Below are positions 23,617 to 35,558 of a stretch of 64,000 nt of DNA, piece after piece. The notes under the pieces were generated by a model, which worked only from the letters and a program-made list of their open reading frames with translations, did no database searches and had not been told where the DNA came from. Source of the DNA: Ciborinia camelliae (Eukaryota > Ascomycota > Leotiomycetes > Helotiales > Sclerotiniaceae); assembly GCA_025890175.1 (NCBI GenBank), contig JANPYM010000017.1, positions 418,659 through 482,658 on the forward strand, given 5' to 3'. The translations under genes were made by a program, and so were the position numbers. Numbering within the stretch: the stretch's first letter is position 1; every line of letters begins with the position of its first letter.

Positions 23617-25871
23617 TAGCAGAACCTCTATATAAGGATCCTTTATATAAGGATAACCTCTTTATTAGGATTAAATTTTGGGTTCTATTAGATTTTAAAT
23701 ATAGAAAATATTAATATTCTTATATTTTTTTTATAAAAATTATTTTTTATAATTAAAAATTCTAAATTTTATATAATTTTTAATTAATTAATTATATAAT
23801 TTTATTTTGAAAAAATATATATTCAAATTCTTTAAAATTCTTGATTTTTTTTTTCAATTTTCTTAATTATATTTAATTATATTTATTTCAATTTATAATA
23901 TATCAATTATTACAATATATTTATATATATATTAATATTAAAATATTATTTTTAAATTTTACTAAAAAATTTTTTTTAAAAAAATTTACAATAAATAATC
24001 TTAAATATTAACAATTACATTAAATACAAATTTAATATAAAAAAAAGCAAAATAATTTTATTATTTTATTTAAAAAATCAATAAAAAGAATTTTTATTTA
24101 AAAACAATATTTTAGAATATTTAATAATAAATATTAATATCTTAATTTTGACAATTAAAAAAATAAATATTTTATAATAAAACAAAAAGGTCTTTTTAAT
24201 TATTCCATTTATAATAATATTTTATTCAAATAATAATAATTTATATAAAAAATAAAGATTACAATTATAAAAGATATAATTAAACAAAAGATTTATAAAA
24301 TTTAAAGATTTTTTTTTTAATATTATAATTTTTTATTTTTCAAATTTAGTAATAAATAATTGAAAAAGTTTAAAAAAAAATATAATATTAAAAAATATAT
24401 AAAATATAATAAATTAATAAATACAAAAACAAATATTTTTAAGGTTTTTATATAAATAAAATATTATAAAAATTAATATAAAATATATAAATATTAAAAT
24501 ATTTTTAATATAAACAAAATCAATTTATAATAAAAATTGATTTTTATTTGCATTTTTATAATTAAATATTTATTTAATAAAAAATTATATAAAAAATATA
24601 TTATTATTACTTTTATATATAATACAAATAAAAATAAAAAATTGAAATTAATTTTAATTAAAAAATCAAAGAATCCATATTATTTCTAATATATTAATAA
24701 AAATCAGTTTGAAGTGAAATATTATAATAATATTATAAAATAAATAATTATTTAAATTATAAATAATTATTTATAAATAATTATTTATAAATTTTTAATA
24801 AAAAATTTTTATTGAAAAATTATTAAATTTTTTTTTTAATAAATAATTTTAATATATATATTTTTATTATATAGAAATTAAAAAAAGAATTTTTTAATAT
24901 TGAAATATGTTAATTTTCAAAAAATATTATTTTTAAATAATAATTTTTTAATTAAAATATTATCTTTTATTGAAAGGTTTAATATTATAAATTATAGATT
25001 TTTTATATTTTAATATATTTAAAAAAAAAAAAAGTTTTTAATAAAATTATTAATATATTGTAGATAATTTGATAAATAATATTAGTATTGTTGCGATACC
25101 AGTGAATCTGCAGGGCAGATTCACCGGAGCGTACGGCCGCGTGCGGCCGATATGCCCGCACCCCGCGGGCATATAAGCTCGCAGATCGATCTACGATCGA
25201 TCTGCATGCTTTTATAATATACTACTTTCTACTATACGTATTTTGATACCACCGAGGTGATTCGACAAGTATAAAATAATATACAATTTTTTATAATATA
25301 AATTTATTAATATAAATTTATATTAATCAAAAAATATACAAAAAATAATAATATTGAATAAAAAAAAATTCTAATTATATAATTTTATAAAAAAAAAATC
25401 AGGATATATTAAATGAAATATAAAAAAACCTTAAAAAATGTTTTGAATATTAAAAAAATCTATTTCCTATACAAAATTTTGTTAATCTTAAAAAAAAATG
25501 TATTATTGATTTAGATAATAATATCATAAAAACATTAATAAAAATATATAATATAATTGAAGGGGAAATAAAATTGAATATTAAAAAATAAAAGATTTTT
25601 ATATATATTAAATATAAAGAGGTATTAATAATATTAAAAAAATTGGATTTATTTGAAATACAAAAGGGCGATAATAAGATCGATTTCAAAGGGATTCTAA
25701 AGAATTTATAAAAGCAAATAGTTTATAAAAAGTTTAAATTAGTTGTATAAAGTCGAATTAATATATATTTCATTTTTTAGAACCTATATTTTATATAAAT
25801 CCTTGATATAAGGATATTAGTATCCTTATTTTTGGCACTAAAAAAAACATCCTTATATAGAGGTTCTGCTG
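23617..25871 (+). mobile_element. 2.26-kb pogo-like DNA transposon, RIP-degraded
   Basis: The left end AGCAGAACCTCTATATAAGG (from 23618) is repeated inverted at the right end, which reads inward CAGCAGAACCTCTATATAAG from 25871; 22 of 23 bases match, the odd one being a C to T at the first base. TA flanks both sides (23615-23616, 25872-25873). Further ATAAGGAT copies sit just inside both ends, as subterminal repeats. A CAG terminus with AACCTCTATA and a TA target is typical of pogo/Tigger/Fot1 elements. On the + strand at about 25440-25780 a decayed frame with stops includes KKLDLFEIQKGDNK, reminiscent of the C-terminal tail of pogo-type DDE transposases. The rest is too A+T-rich to read. The element contains the hairpin island at 25085-25251. 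Confidence 0.7.
25085..25251. repeat. G+C-rich island of four consecutive perfect hairpins
   Basis: Within 104 bp lie four perfect inverted repeats: 25102-25124 (GTGAATCTGC, loop AGG), 25134-25149 (CGGCCGC, loop GT), 25150-25174 (ATATGCCCGC, loop ACCCC) and 25181-25205 (GCAGATCGATC, loop TAC). They are flanked by imperfect direct repeats, GTATTGTTGCGATACCA (25085-25101) and GTATTTTGATACCA (25238-25251); after the latter comes GTGATTC, echoing the start of hairpin 1. The surrounding transposon is almost pure A+T, so the island either inserted later or escaped RIP. No coding potential. The shape recalls mobile double-hairpin or GC-cluster elements of fungal mitochondria, but identity is unknown. 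Confidence 0.75.
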
Positions 25872-27614
25872 TATATACATATATATCATAGCAAACAGCC
25901 TCCAGCTAATATAGATCTATGCATTCATAAACCCAACCCAACCCATCTATCTATCTATATATACATATTCATAGACCGGATGGATAATTTACCTACTAAA
26001 GTAGATCTACCTTACCTACCTACCTACCTAGCTAGTACCTACCAACCTTCACTCTTTCACAATAGATAGATAAGTAATTCGAATAAATATCTACCTATAG
26101 GTATCTTTTGATTTATACCCATATCCATACCCATACCTATATATAAGTACCTATATAAAATCAACAATACGATCCCTACGATCCCTACAACTTCCCCCCT
26201 AACTTCCCCAACTTCCCAATCCCAGGATCCAACAAACAGCTTTTCCCTATTCCCTTTTCCCTTTCTTTTACAACACATATTCCAATTTCCAATTTCCGAT
26301 ACTCCATCTCACATCTCACACATCACATCTCACACATCACCAGCATTCTCAACCAATCAACCAATCAACCAACCATATAAAAAACCCACATATATTCACC
26401 ATATATCCACCATATATTTCCCATTATCAAATTATCAAATTATCAAATCATCAAATTTTCCCTTTCCTATTTTCATATTTCCTAAACTTTAAAGCCCTAA
26501 AGTCCCAAGTATTTCCTCTCTCTAATATCCATCTTATCCACCTAGGTAAGCACGCCGTTACATATACATATAAAGGGAGGGAGATAAGGGAGGTAAGGTA
26601 AGGTAGGTAGGTGTATTGAACCACTACGACTACTAATCCTACTATGACTACGACTACGACCACGACCACGACTCATAGTGAAATCTTGCAGCATAGGTAC
26701 ATGCATACATGTATATGCAGCATCATCTGTCTATCGTTTCAAAGCCTCCATTCCATCCCCTCGATTCCATGTCCTCGATTCCATGCCAACCCAAGCCAAC
26801 CTATCCGATATTTTCTCCCAAAAGCATCGCTCGAGTTAAACTTTCCTCCACATTCTCTCTCTCTCTCTCTCTCTCTCTCATTTCATATTCCGCTCATATC
26901 TGCTAGCGACCCTTCCTTCCCTTCCATATAAGACCTCGTCTTCTTCCCTATCCCAATTTTCATCCCCTCGTCCTGTACACACGTAATCTTCCATTTTGTC
27001 TTTTCACCACCTCACCCCACCCCGTCTTTCCCCTTTCTTTCTTTCTTTCTTTCTTCATTCACCCACCCTCCTCGCTCCACCCCTATAATAAAAAAGTCAA
27101 AGTGCATAGAAACCTACGAAAAAAAGAGTAAAAAGGCCTTGCACGAGCCTACCAACCTCCATCAAATGCACCGCCATACCGTCCCCTAAGGGGAAATACG
27201 CAAAAAGTCCTCGGGGGGGAAAAAAAGTCACAAAAGTCGATCCCTCGACCAAACGCCACGCCGCCCCGCTTCCGCTTCGTCAATCAAAATTCTCTTTTTA
27301 CAGCTTGCGTTGCCCTCCACGCTTCATCAATGTATGCTCTCTCTGCCTCCGCTCGCCCCGATATTACGAAAAGAATGAAAAAAAAAAATTCAACGCCATG
27401 CAAAATGAATATCGCCTCCAGCCCACCACCCCTCATATATGTAGATGTTGTAACAAGATCGAGACGGGTCTCGAAAGAAGAGAGAAAAAAAAGAGGCATA
27501 TTCGTATCTTCCCATAACGTGATTATCTCTTATTCGAGTTCGTGCGCCTATTCATGTATTCTTTGAAAACCATTTGTATCATTGTCCCATTCCATTTGTC
27601 CTAAGAGAAATGTA
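25872..27614. other. MED14 3' flank, repeat-rich and gene-free
   Basis: No gene is supported. Features include TACC/TAGG patches (26010-26045, 26590-26613), CACATCTCACACATCAC-like repeats (26306-26342), a CGACTA/CGACCA run (26640-26672), a CT run (about 26857-26880) and a TTTC run (27037-27055). A TATA-like CATATAAG at about 26925 followed by pyrimidine-rich DNA resembles a fungal core promoter, but no open frame or splice chain follows it. The right end is the MED14 3' UTR. Confidence 0.5.
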
Positions 27615-30600
27615 TTAATCAATTTCCACTACTTCTCTTTTGAACGGCCTCTGGTTCATGCCTTGATTGGAAGGTTTTCTCTTCAACATGTTCTGGTTTA
27701 TGTTCAAGCTCATGTTCATATTTGGAGTTGGCACGCGATGTTGTCCCTGGCTACTTCCTTGGATTTGTGGGTGATTCTGGGAATGTGCCGGTGTAGATGA
27801 TTGTGACTGTCTCTGTTGTTGGAGGTGTGAGGATTGTTGCCCTTGTGGCCCTATAGCTTGTCCTTGCATTCTCGTTTGAGATGGCTGCGGGGGTTGGACT
27901 ATAAGGTCCTCTGGGGAAAGACCTCGCATTACTGCATCAACTTTCTCGAGACAGGTTTCAATACCACGATCACGGCCAACGGCGCTGGTACGCATTCCTT
28001 TCCAGTCATCATCTCCAGGAGAATCCCAGACGGATTTCAGACGAGCATCGACTTCATCGCCTGGGACTACTTCTCCTTTCCCACCTCTGTCAGTTTTTTC
28101 GGTACGACGGATAAGCCACCATGGTTTTTGCTTTCGATGACACATTTTGATATCAAATGAGACTGTTCGTGAAGGAGTATTGGGGACGTTTGACTTGAGT
28201 ACGTAACGAAGATTGAACCACTCGAAAGCTCTTACGAACACGAACACTTCACCCCTATCATAAAGAGGGCCCCAAGCATCTTCTATAGTTTCGAAAGCCC
28301 GCAAGGGATAGAGAGTTTGTGGAAGTAGAGTTGCGATGGCATCGAATCCCCCCTTCGCAATATTCAAGACTTTGTGCAAGGCATCCAAAACACGTACATG
28401 TGGATTACCCGTCTCCAAGGCGAGTGTCATTTTGCCTTCAACCAAGCCCAAACTGACCACAGCTCTATACAAAAGCGGTGCCGTCCTATCTGCATCCATG
28501 GCCAATTCTGACTCAGCTCCCGGTGGCATTCCATAGTAAAATGCGATTTTTTGTAGTGAAATGGTGTCGCATTTGATAGCCTTTTCATGTTTGCGAAGGA
28601 CTGCAGTACAAGAAATAAGACGCTCAACCTGAAATAAACGCTCACTGAGAGCTGGAATTATCGATTCGCCAACTTGAGATCGCAATCTGAAAGCAATTTC
28701 GCCCGATTTAGCCTGAAATGCAATATCTTTATCTATCTTTTCGTTCAAGACCGAAAGAGCTGGAATGGGTACGGCCATCCGCGCGACTGTGACTAGTACT
28801 GCCTTCTGCTCCAACTTAGGGCCAATTGCCTGTGAACCATCAACTGGTGACTGAGATTGGAGAGATGGAAGTGCGACGACTGGCTCCAGCCCCTGGAAAG
28901 TAAGTTTTAGAAAGTCTTTTGCCCACATTTTTTGTGACGCGGGCTTCGACCTGACTTGAAATAGCTCGGAAATATTTATCCAGATTGAAGGAAGTTTAAT
29001 GGGTGAAAGTAAGCTTGATTGTCGAACGGTATGACGGATCCGCCTATCATGGAGAGCTTTGAGATTTGTATATTGCGAGATGAGCCCTCCTGCGAAGATA
29101 TGAAGAGTAGACATGAACACGTAAGAGGGTGTCGGTGAGACAGCTTTGATCGGTATGTGAATAGTGGTTAAGACTTTCACGCCCGACGGTTGTTTCGATC
29201 TACATATGTTAGTGTGAAAATATGATGCGCTTGACGATACATACACTTGAAACAACCACCAACTTTCCCCACTCATACCCAATGTAACAGCAACAAGCCA
29301 ATCCTCCTGCCATCCAGGCCTTCTAAACCAAGTGATTTGCTTTGTGTCTTTAGGAATTTTACGTTTCAAGTCTTCTCGTGATATTCCGGGGTTGTCAGCC
29401 CTTCTCCATCCAACACTGGTGCCGAGGATGGTGAGTTCTTCGGAGATGGCGAGACATCGGAGATTTTCGATATTGAAATGCGCATCCATAGCAGGATCTC
29501 TATCCAGACTATTAAGCTTATTCTGTGATGAGGTGATTATTCGAGAGGCTGGACTGAATATGAAAATTCCTGTGACCGGTTCTATGGCGATGGACACATG
29601 CTGTTTCTCTGTCAACTGTACCCCGAGTGCAGACTTCTTTGGCTCCGTTTTAGATGTGTACAATGATAAGGCCGCCTCGCGATTCGCAAATATAGGTTCA
29701 ACGGCCAACTTGCTATGCGTTGCACTCAATATGTAATTGACATGCATTGCGATAACGGTCTTTAGGAGTTGCTCGGCGGAGATGTTGACCGCATCGAATG
29801 GAATATCCACATCTTTGACTTCTTTTGAATCTCGAAACCATCTTATAAATAGTCGGCTTGTCGTTCTAGGATCATGGTACCCATCCTTCCTTCGTCCACT
29901 GTGAACTCCAAGAATAATCCAGCTTCGTGGTCCATTTTTCTTGTATCTACCCAACCAATACTGAATACATAGTGCCCGATTGAGCGGTTCAACCTTAAGA
30001 CCGTCAATCCAAGTACTTCTAGACAGCTCAACTGCTTGTCTTCTGAATTCGCTAATCTTATGGGTCAAGACCATCTCATGCAGATAAGTATAGCAACCGG
30101 ATAGGCCATCTTTCTCCAATGCTGCATTGACTTTATTCTCTATGTGATATTGGTGCCGCGGTGGTAATTCACTAAGTGAGGGGGAAAATAGGAACCGAAA
30201 GTCGATAAACCAAAATTGTGACTCCTGATCTTCATCTGCTACAGTCAGGTCGATTTCGAATTCTCCGGCCACTTTGAAGGTCACACGACCAGACTTTATT
30301 GTGTAATTTTTGAATTGGAGGGGAATCTTATCGTACTCATGGAGGTTCAGACGAATGCAAAGTAGAGTATTGAGTTTTTCCAGGGATTTGAGTAGCTCCT
30401 TAGAAGTCATGGGAGGTGGCACAATATAGCCAAGCTAGGAAACGTTAGCATAACCTCTAGATATTTGAGCAAGAGACTCACATCTGGCATCCAATTGGCT
30501 TTCCCAGTCGACAAAACTTCCACTGCAGTTTTTAGATCGGGATTCGGTATACCTGCGTTCCTTAGGTCCCGTCTCATTCTCATAGCGCTTTCCATGCTAC

Positions 30601-31222
30601 TCTGGTATAGTTCTCGTTTATGAATCAGATGGACATTCAGGTCAATAATCTTGCTCACTTGATCGGCTTTTCGACTCCACTCCAGTATAACCAGTTGCTT
30701 AACCCAAGTAGCATGTTGACTTTGGGCAAAGTTGATCAAGCCCACTTTCTTGTTCACATTATCGTTAGAAGGATCATCTTCTTTGGTGATATAAGACGAG
30801 CTTCCGTTAATCGCTGACTGAGGCATTGGCATATTTGCCAAATCTGTGATCGCGCGCCTTAATTCATTATGAGTTGATTGTGCTAATCGGTTCAAAAGTT
30901 CTGTCAACGAAACAAAATTGGTTGTGATATGTTCGACTTCTGGAGGAAGGTCATGGATACGATCTAGGATATCCTTTGGAATCAGTTCCTCCGTAGAGTT
31001 CTGTTGTCGCGCTGGGCCATCCATGAAATTCCCATTCGTTCCATTTGGAACCGCTGGACTGATTGGTGTCATATTCTGCTGAGGCTCAGATCGTGCCTGA
31101 ATTTTATCACGTCCTTTCTCAGAAGTCTTTGCTTCGCCATTGATACCATTGGAGTGTCGGTCTCTGTCGTGGTTGGTATGCGACCCATTCCTACTCCCGC
31201 TATCCATGATGACGCCGGGCAT
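27615..31222 (-). CDS. MED14: Mediator complex subunit 14 (Rgr1)
   Basis: Three exons, 31222-30482, 30434-29245 and 29199-27615, give 1171 aa. Intron 1 (47 nt, GTGAGT/CTAG, branch GCTAACG) joins NWMPD to LGYIVPPPMTSKELL. Intron 2 (45 nt, GTATGT, CACTAAC, TAG) is a multiple of three without stops, so it reads through as 15 extra residues if not removed. The start MPGVIMDSG was chosen because it matches the MPGVVMD start remembered for Aspergillus Med14; the frame upstream has no nearer ATG. The block around residues 65-400 (ELIPKDILDRIHDLPPEVEHI, SLEKLNTLLCIRL, GRVTFKV) is the Med14 N-terminal core. The C-terminal 100 residues are Gln/Ser-rich and disordered. Med14 is the backbone of nuclear Mediator, linking head, middle and tail and bridging regulators to RNA polymerase II. 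It diverges from ATG22. Confidence 0.93.
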
Positions 31223-32889
31223 AGTCTCTCGCCCTTGCTCACCTACCAAACCACCTCCTCCTTGCGGCACACCCACAGTAGCCCCCTCTTCAACCTTTGT
31301 ATGATCTATCGACTCTATATTGGCTGTCGATACAGGATTTGGATATTCGGGTCGTTGGAGAGGGGCTCCAGGAGCAAAGTCGCATGCGCTACCTCGGCGA
31401 ATCCAGGAACATGTGCGCAATAAACTTCAAGAGGTTTTCCTAGTATTCGAAGCTCTATTGCCAAATCTTGCGTGTGGTGACAATTATCAATAGCTCTTTG
31501 TAGGGATGAGAATGCACAGCGCGACCTTGCATGAAAGGATGGCTGGGTCTCTTTTATGGGTACAACTCCGACTTTGACTTTGACTTGACTTATATTGGAA
31601 CCAATAATAATTTGGAGAAATCAGATCGGTTATGGTTTAATATGCGCTTGGTGTTGACAATACTTTGAGAGATGATTTGTAGTTGTTAAAGAGGTTTGAT
31701 TTTGAATGTTAATCTATGGAATCAAAGAAAACAATGAATTGAATAACCGGCGGCAGATCGGTGGAAGTACAGTATCTACAGTACAGATTAGGTTAGTCAT
31801 GTGATATGTATAAAAAGGCTTGCATACTAGGTACCCCAAGTCTACTAGGCAGGTACCTACACCTATATCTATCTAGATACTTTTACCCATATCTTCATTG
31901 TTTATTATAAAATGATAATAAGAAGAAGAAGAAGAAGAAAAAGAAAAGGAAAACTCCTCTCTCTATACACCTACTTAGATAGGAACTAAATCGGTATCAA
32001 TAGTAGGTACTCAAGTAGGTATATATATATCTATATCTATCTATTCACTTCATATTTTGTCCTTTTATTATTCTACTTATTCTTCTTTCCTTTCTCTCTC
32101 TCTCTTTCTCTCTCTCTCCTCGTTTTCTTTTCTCTTCCTTTTTTCCCTCTTCTATTCATCCACCCACCCATCCATCCATCCATTCATATGAGCTCACTTG
32201 TTTCAAAAAGAAGTCGAAAAAGTGGTGCTTCTCCTTCCAAATGCCCCTGTTTTATTTCCACCCCTCGGAAACTTTCCAAAGGTTAAAGCGTCTAACTCGT
32301 CACGACTCACAACTCACTGCTGCTTGTCTGGGTAATCCGTAAGGTAATCCATACGGTACCTAGACATCCTAGGTATCCTATGATTCCTATCCTATGATTC
32401 TTATCCTCCATGGAGATCCTATGCCATCTTTCTACCCTACCCTACCCTACCTTACGCTAGGTACCTTTTACCCTCACACTCACATTCACCTCAGCTCCAT
32501 CCATACCATCCATACCATTCATACCATCCGTACCTATCAACTCCCGATCCCTCATAGATATCCGATATCCATATGTGTTGATGCAACAGATGTATGTAAC
32601 ATATATTTTCATAAAGTATTTTATCCTTCCTTTATTCCTCTGAATCATACTAGTTACCTAGTACCTCTACGTCCCTACCTACTTTATTTTCTTTGCTAAC
32701 CTTTTGACTTATTTTTCCTCATGATAGTACCCGGGTATTAAAAGAGAAGATGCTTAAAATCCATATCCCATCTTCAGCATTCAGTTGAGTTCAGTTCAGT
32801 TCAGTTTCAGTTTCAGTTGTCCGGTTAGCATGATGTTCTAAACGCCTATCGCTATTTACTGGTCCCCGAAATACCTTATCCCTCGCGCA
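31223..32889. promoter_or_regulatory. Divergent intergenic region of MED14 and ATG22
   Basis: This 1.67-kb gap between the two start codons must hold both promoters. It contains a GACTTT run (31570-31590), TACC/TAGG patches (31830-31865, 31975-32020), an AAG run (31922-31945), a long CT tract (about 32080-32150), CCATCCAT (32160-32185) and a GTTCAGTTCAGTT run just before ATG22 (32785-32815). The CT tract is typical of fungal promoters. No gene is seen. Confidence 0.5.
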
Positions 32890-35171
32890 ATGGTCCCTCG
32901 CAACGTCAGCGAATCCCAGCTTCGCCCCGAACCACGACGCGCTCCTTCAAATAGTACAAAAATATCATACAGATCTCATTCTTCATCTTTCGAAGCAGAT
33001 GACGAGAGATCTAGCTCTGCCGATCACGATAGTATGGGCCCCGATATTGGCTCGGCCCACAGAGATGTTCCTGCTCAGTATGCGGGTGAGGATACACGAT
33101 TAACGAGTCGGAAAGAGTTGTCGGGATGGTACGCCTATGGATTTGCTGCGGAGGTTTTCGTGATTTGTGGCATTGGTACGTCATGAATTGTTTTCTTTAA
33201 TCTTGTATTTGGGTTATTGGAGAGAAAAGATGGTCAAGTTATTTCCAATTCAATGAGAAGTTATCCATCGAGGCTACGTAATGGGCAGCATTGTCAGCCT
33301 TGTCTCATATGAATCTATCAATGTCGGCACTGTACCTCCAACTATACGAATTTCATTACAGAAGTTTAGGTTTTGAGCTTGGTAGAAACTATGATATACC
33401 CCGGCTAACATATGTTTCAGGCTCCTTCATTCCGATTACTTTGGAACAATTGGCAAGAGAGAATGGGGTCTTACTTTCGGATCCAACGCAACCATGCGGC
33501 TCAAGCTCCACGCATCTACCTCCAGGTTTACATCCAGGGAGTGCCAAAGATTCACAATGTGTGATTTATCTTGGGGGCCTGCAGATAAATACTGCTAGCT
33601 TTGCCATGTATAGTTTCTCTCTCAGTGTTCTCTTTCAGGCGATATTGGTTGTTTCGATTAGCTGCGCCGCAGATCATGGGAACTACCGTAAACGATTGTT
33701 ATTATTTTTCGCATTCGCCGGATCGGTAACGACTATGTTATTTTTGACGGTTGTCCCTAGAGTTTACTTGCTAGGGGCTCTCTGGGCAATTATCTCGAAT
33801 ACATGCTTCGGGGCGAGTTTTGTCCTGTTAAATTCGTTTCTTCCCCTCCTCGTACGACATCATCCGAAAGCTCAGTATGGCACGCCAGAGTTTACACCTG
33901 AATTTAGTCCCAGCTTCGTCGATGAATATCCCCCGGAACATTCGCTAAACGAACCAGAAGTCGAGGTATATGCTGAAAGGAGTGCCCTCCTGTCACATAA
34001 CAGGGGCTCTCGGCAAGCTCCCGACGCAACTGAATATTTACCGCCGTCTAAAGATGCCACTTCAGTTGAGCTTCAATTATCTACTCAGATCTCTTCGACT
34101 GGTATAGGGATTGGTTATAGCGCCGGCCTTTTTCTGCAATGCGTGTCTATTGTCATTATTTGGTTGCTTAAGGGCACGACTTTTTCGTTACGACTAGTAT
34201 TATTCTTCATAGGATTATGGTGGTTTATCTTCACAATCCCTGCCGCATTATGGCTCCGACCTAGACCAGGACCACCATTACCATCTACGGGTAATGGAAA
34301 TTCAAAAGGCTCACGAAGCTGGTTTGCTTATATTATTTACGCCTGGTCATCTCTTTTCCGCACTGTAAAACTCGCTAGACGGTTAAAAGATATTACACTT
34401 TTTTTGGCAGCCTGGTTCCTCCTCTCTGATGCTATCGCAACTGTCTCAGGAACTGCAGTCCTTTACGCCAAAACCCAACTTCGCATGGCACCCGAAGCAC
34501 TCGGTCTTATTAACGTGATTGCCACTACAGCCGGTGTCCTAGGTGCATTTTCGTGGGCTGCCATTTCCCGCTCCCTCAAACTAAAACCCCACCAGACAAT
34601 CCTTGCATGCATATGCATCTTCGAAGTCATTCCCTTATACGGTCTCCTGGGATTCCTCCCCATCGTCAAAGGCTGGAACGTCATTGGTCTTCAACAACCA
34701 TGGGAAATGTACCCCCTAGGCTTTATATACGGTTTTGTCCTCGGTGGCCTAAGTAGTTACTGTCGCTCCCTATTCGGTGAACTCATACCCCCTGGATCCG
34801 AAGCGGCATTTTATGCTCTCTATGCCATTACAGATAAGGGATCTAGTGTATTTGGACCAGCTATTGTAGGGGCAATCGTGGATCGAACTGGTGAAATCAG
34901 ACCGGCGTTTTGGTTTTTAGCGGTTCTGGTGGGATTGCCCGCTCCGTTGATCTATTTTGTGAATGTGGAGAGGGGGAAGGAGGAGGGGGCGAGGTTGGCG
35001 GAAATCATTGAGGGGTTTAGGATTAGGGATGGGGTGAGTGGGAGTGGGAGTGGGAGTGTGGGGAGTAGTGTTGGTGAGGATGAGAGAGGACGCGATGATG
35101 ATGATGGACTTGTTGGATCTCATAATGAACAGAGGATCAGGGAAAGGGGAAGGGGTAGGAACGATATATGA
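32890..35171 (+). CDS. ATG22: Autophagy-related protein 22, vacuolar amino-acid effluxer
   Basis: Two exons, 32890-33175 and 33421-35171, around a 245-nt intron (GGTACGTC donor, GGCTAAC branch, TTTCAG acceptor), give 678 aa. Splicing restores [24 protein letters not shown], the diagnostic first block of the Atg22 family (MFS superfamily). About 90 polar residues precede [15 protein letters not shown]; some 10-11 hydrophobic segments follow. A long polar loop at about residues 240-310 ([11 protein letters not shown] onward) is typical of fungal Atg22. Family members sit in the vacuole membrane and export amino acids released by autophagic breakdown. The C-terminus is a Gly/Ser/Asp-rich low-complexity tail with GSGSGS. 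An open frame within the intron (from 33291, in phase with exon 2) could tempt gene finders into a false start there. Confidence 0.93.
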
Positions 35172-35558
35172 CTTGACTTGGCGATTCAATTTGGTTATGT
35201 TTTTTGACGGAAGAAAGGTATATCGCGAAAGGGATCTTCACGGAAGATACACTTTATCTATATCATATTTGGTATCGGTAGATACCTACCTAGGTAGTCG
35301 TGGGGTTTCGGATCGGGAGGGAAAGATGGCATCTCGTGGCGTTGACAGTATATCAGATTGAGAAATTGAATATTATTACATACATACCTAGGTGCCTACC
35401 TATCTACCTAGCTAGGTATAGGTAGTTTATAACTGTCTGATTGTCTGATTGTCTGACGGATTGATGAAAATTAAATTAAATAAAATAAAATAAAATTAAA
35501 TGCATTCGTAATATAACGTAATATGATGAAATAATATCTATTTTCATACCTATCTATA
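35172..35558. other. ATG22 3' flank
   Basis: No gene. The stretch includes TACCTACCTAGGTAG (35283-35297) and a further TACC/TAGG cluster (35380-35425), a GATTGTCT run (35430-35455) and AAATAAAATA runs. It should contain the ATG22 terminator. Confidence 0.5.

Noticed and set aside
25102..25205. Hammerhead or twister ribozyme in the hairpin island
   Set aside because: The conserved core bases I know for these ribozymes (for example CUGAUGA with GAAA) are absent; only stems are present.
27284..27499. Minus-strand frame ending in an Ala/Glu/Arg-rich tail (AERAYIDEAWRATQAVKREF)
   Set aside because: The tail looks protein-like, but the first half is homopolymer-derived and no upstream exon or start could be found.
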